Assembly: GCA_031256125.1 (NCBI GenBank)
Contig: JAIRRE010000305.1
Span: 1-6,133, forward strand
Length of the DNA: 6,133 nucleotides
Reading direction: 5' to 3'
Source of the DNA: Burkholderiaceae bacterium
GTDB taxonomy: Bacteria; Pseudomonadota; Gammaproteobacteria; Burkholderiales; Burkholderiaceae_C
The position numbers and the translations under genes are program-made. The notes under the pieces are model-generated. The model saw only the letters and a program-made list of their open reading frames with translations. It was not told the origin of the DNA and searched no databases. This document shows positions 5,783 to 6,133 of the stretch, one piece after another (position 1 is the stretch's first letter; every line of letters starts with the position of its first letter).

Positions 5783-6127
5783 ATGAACAAGAGCCGCATA
5801 CAAGGCGCTGCCGAGCAGGGTGAGCGAGTTCATAATGGCATCGCTGCTGTGGCTTTACGGACGGCTCAAGTCGAAGATCAACCAAGCCAAGAGGCGGTAG
5901 CCAGCGCGGTTGGCCGCAAGTTTCTGGGTTATGGCATACCGGGCAAGAAGTCCTCGGAGTACCTCACCTTCAGGATCATGATCGAAGGCCAACAGGGCTG
6001 GGTCGTACCGGCGCAACCTGGGCGCTATATCCTCAAGAAAGTGGCCGACGAAACACAGACCAAGGCAGGCAAGATATTCGACGCGGCGCTCAACGGCGCT
6101 GGGTTAAACAGCATATCGGGCAAATGA
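5783..6127 (+). CDS. Hypothetical protein, 114 residues
   Basis: I do not recognise this protein. It has no predicted signal peptide or membrane segment by eye and no cysteines. The first residues, MNKSRIQGAAEQ, resemble the start of CsbD-family small stress proteins, but the glycine/lysine repeats that should follow are absent. The second half, from GRKFLGYGIPGKK to the end, has GC-rich third positions like a real gene and contains QGWVVPAQPGRYILKKVADE and KAGKIFDAALNGAG. Codon use in the first 40 codons is less biased, so the true start could be later or this part could be decayed. GGGTGAG at 5773-5779 is a modest ribosome binding site for ATG 5783. No promoter is seen after the tRNA terminator that ends 14 bases upstream. 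The stop is six bases before the window end. Confidence 0.5.
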   Translation: MNKSRIQGAAEQGERVHNGIAAVALRTAQVEDQPSQEAVASAVGRKFLGYGIPGKKSSEYLTFRIMIEGQQGWVVPAQPGRYILKKVADETQTKAGKIFDAALNGAGLNSISGK

Positions 6128-6133
6128 CTGAGA

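Noticed and set aside
5580..5786. 68-codon + strand frame across the tRNA gene
   Set aside because: It translates through the tRNA and its terminator, so it is not a protein gene.
5835..5900. 21-codon frame inside the last ORF
   Set aside because: Too short and without a ribosome binding site to call a gene; kept only as a hint of a possible frameshift.
1..6133. CRISPR array, insertion sequence, toxin-antitoxin or defence genes
   Set aside because: No regularly spaced repeats, transposase, terminal inverted repeats or such protein motifs are seen on either strand.

Overview
This window is the distal part of the spc ribosomal-protein operon followed by the whole alpha operon of a bacterium, all on the + strand. 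The order is rpmD, rplO, secY, infA, rpmJ, rpsM, rpsK, rpsD, rpoA, rplQ, then an initiator tRNA gene and one unrecognised small ORF. The host is most likely a betaproteobacterium. The RNA polymerase alpha subunit begins [15 protein letters not shown] and ends with [13 protein letters not shown], infA lies between secY and rpmJ, S4 is the cysteine-free type, and coding DNA is moderately GC-rich. I cannot name a genus from sequence alone.

Positions 1-2345 hold the spc tail: L30, L15, the SecY translocon channel, a 50/51-residue IF-1 and the zinc-ribbon form of L36. The odd gene is infA. It reads through without a stop and both ends match IF-1, but about 22 internal residues (the KMRxNYIRIL rRNA-contact loop and following strand) are missing, and it has no ribosome binding site at its start. 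It is probably a decayed copy, which would require a second intact infA elsewhere.

Positions 2381-5576 hold the alpha operon: S13, S11, S4, RpoA and L17. It is not tightly packed. A hairpin plus T-rich tract lies between rpsK and rpsD, and a stronger hairpin plus seven T lies between rpsD and rpoA. Further inverted repeats precede rpsD, rpoA and rplQ. This suggests that S4, RpoA and L17 levels are adjusted by termination or leader structure inside the operon. S4, the classical translational autoregulator of this operon, is a plausible ligand.

Positions 5577-5782 hold a weak terminator-like hairpin, a candidate promoter, a 77-nt initiator tRNA-Met(CAT) with an unusual G at T-loop position 54, and a strong GNRA-capped intrinsic terminator. 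Positions 5783-6127 hold a 114-residue ORF that I cannot assign; only its first dozen residues resemble the start of CsbD-family proteins.

Taken together the window is a translation, transcription and secretion core locus. No mobile element, CRISPR array or clearly new multi-gene system is visible. The unusual signals are the internally deleted infA, the internal terminators and leader structures, and the tRNA T-loop change.
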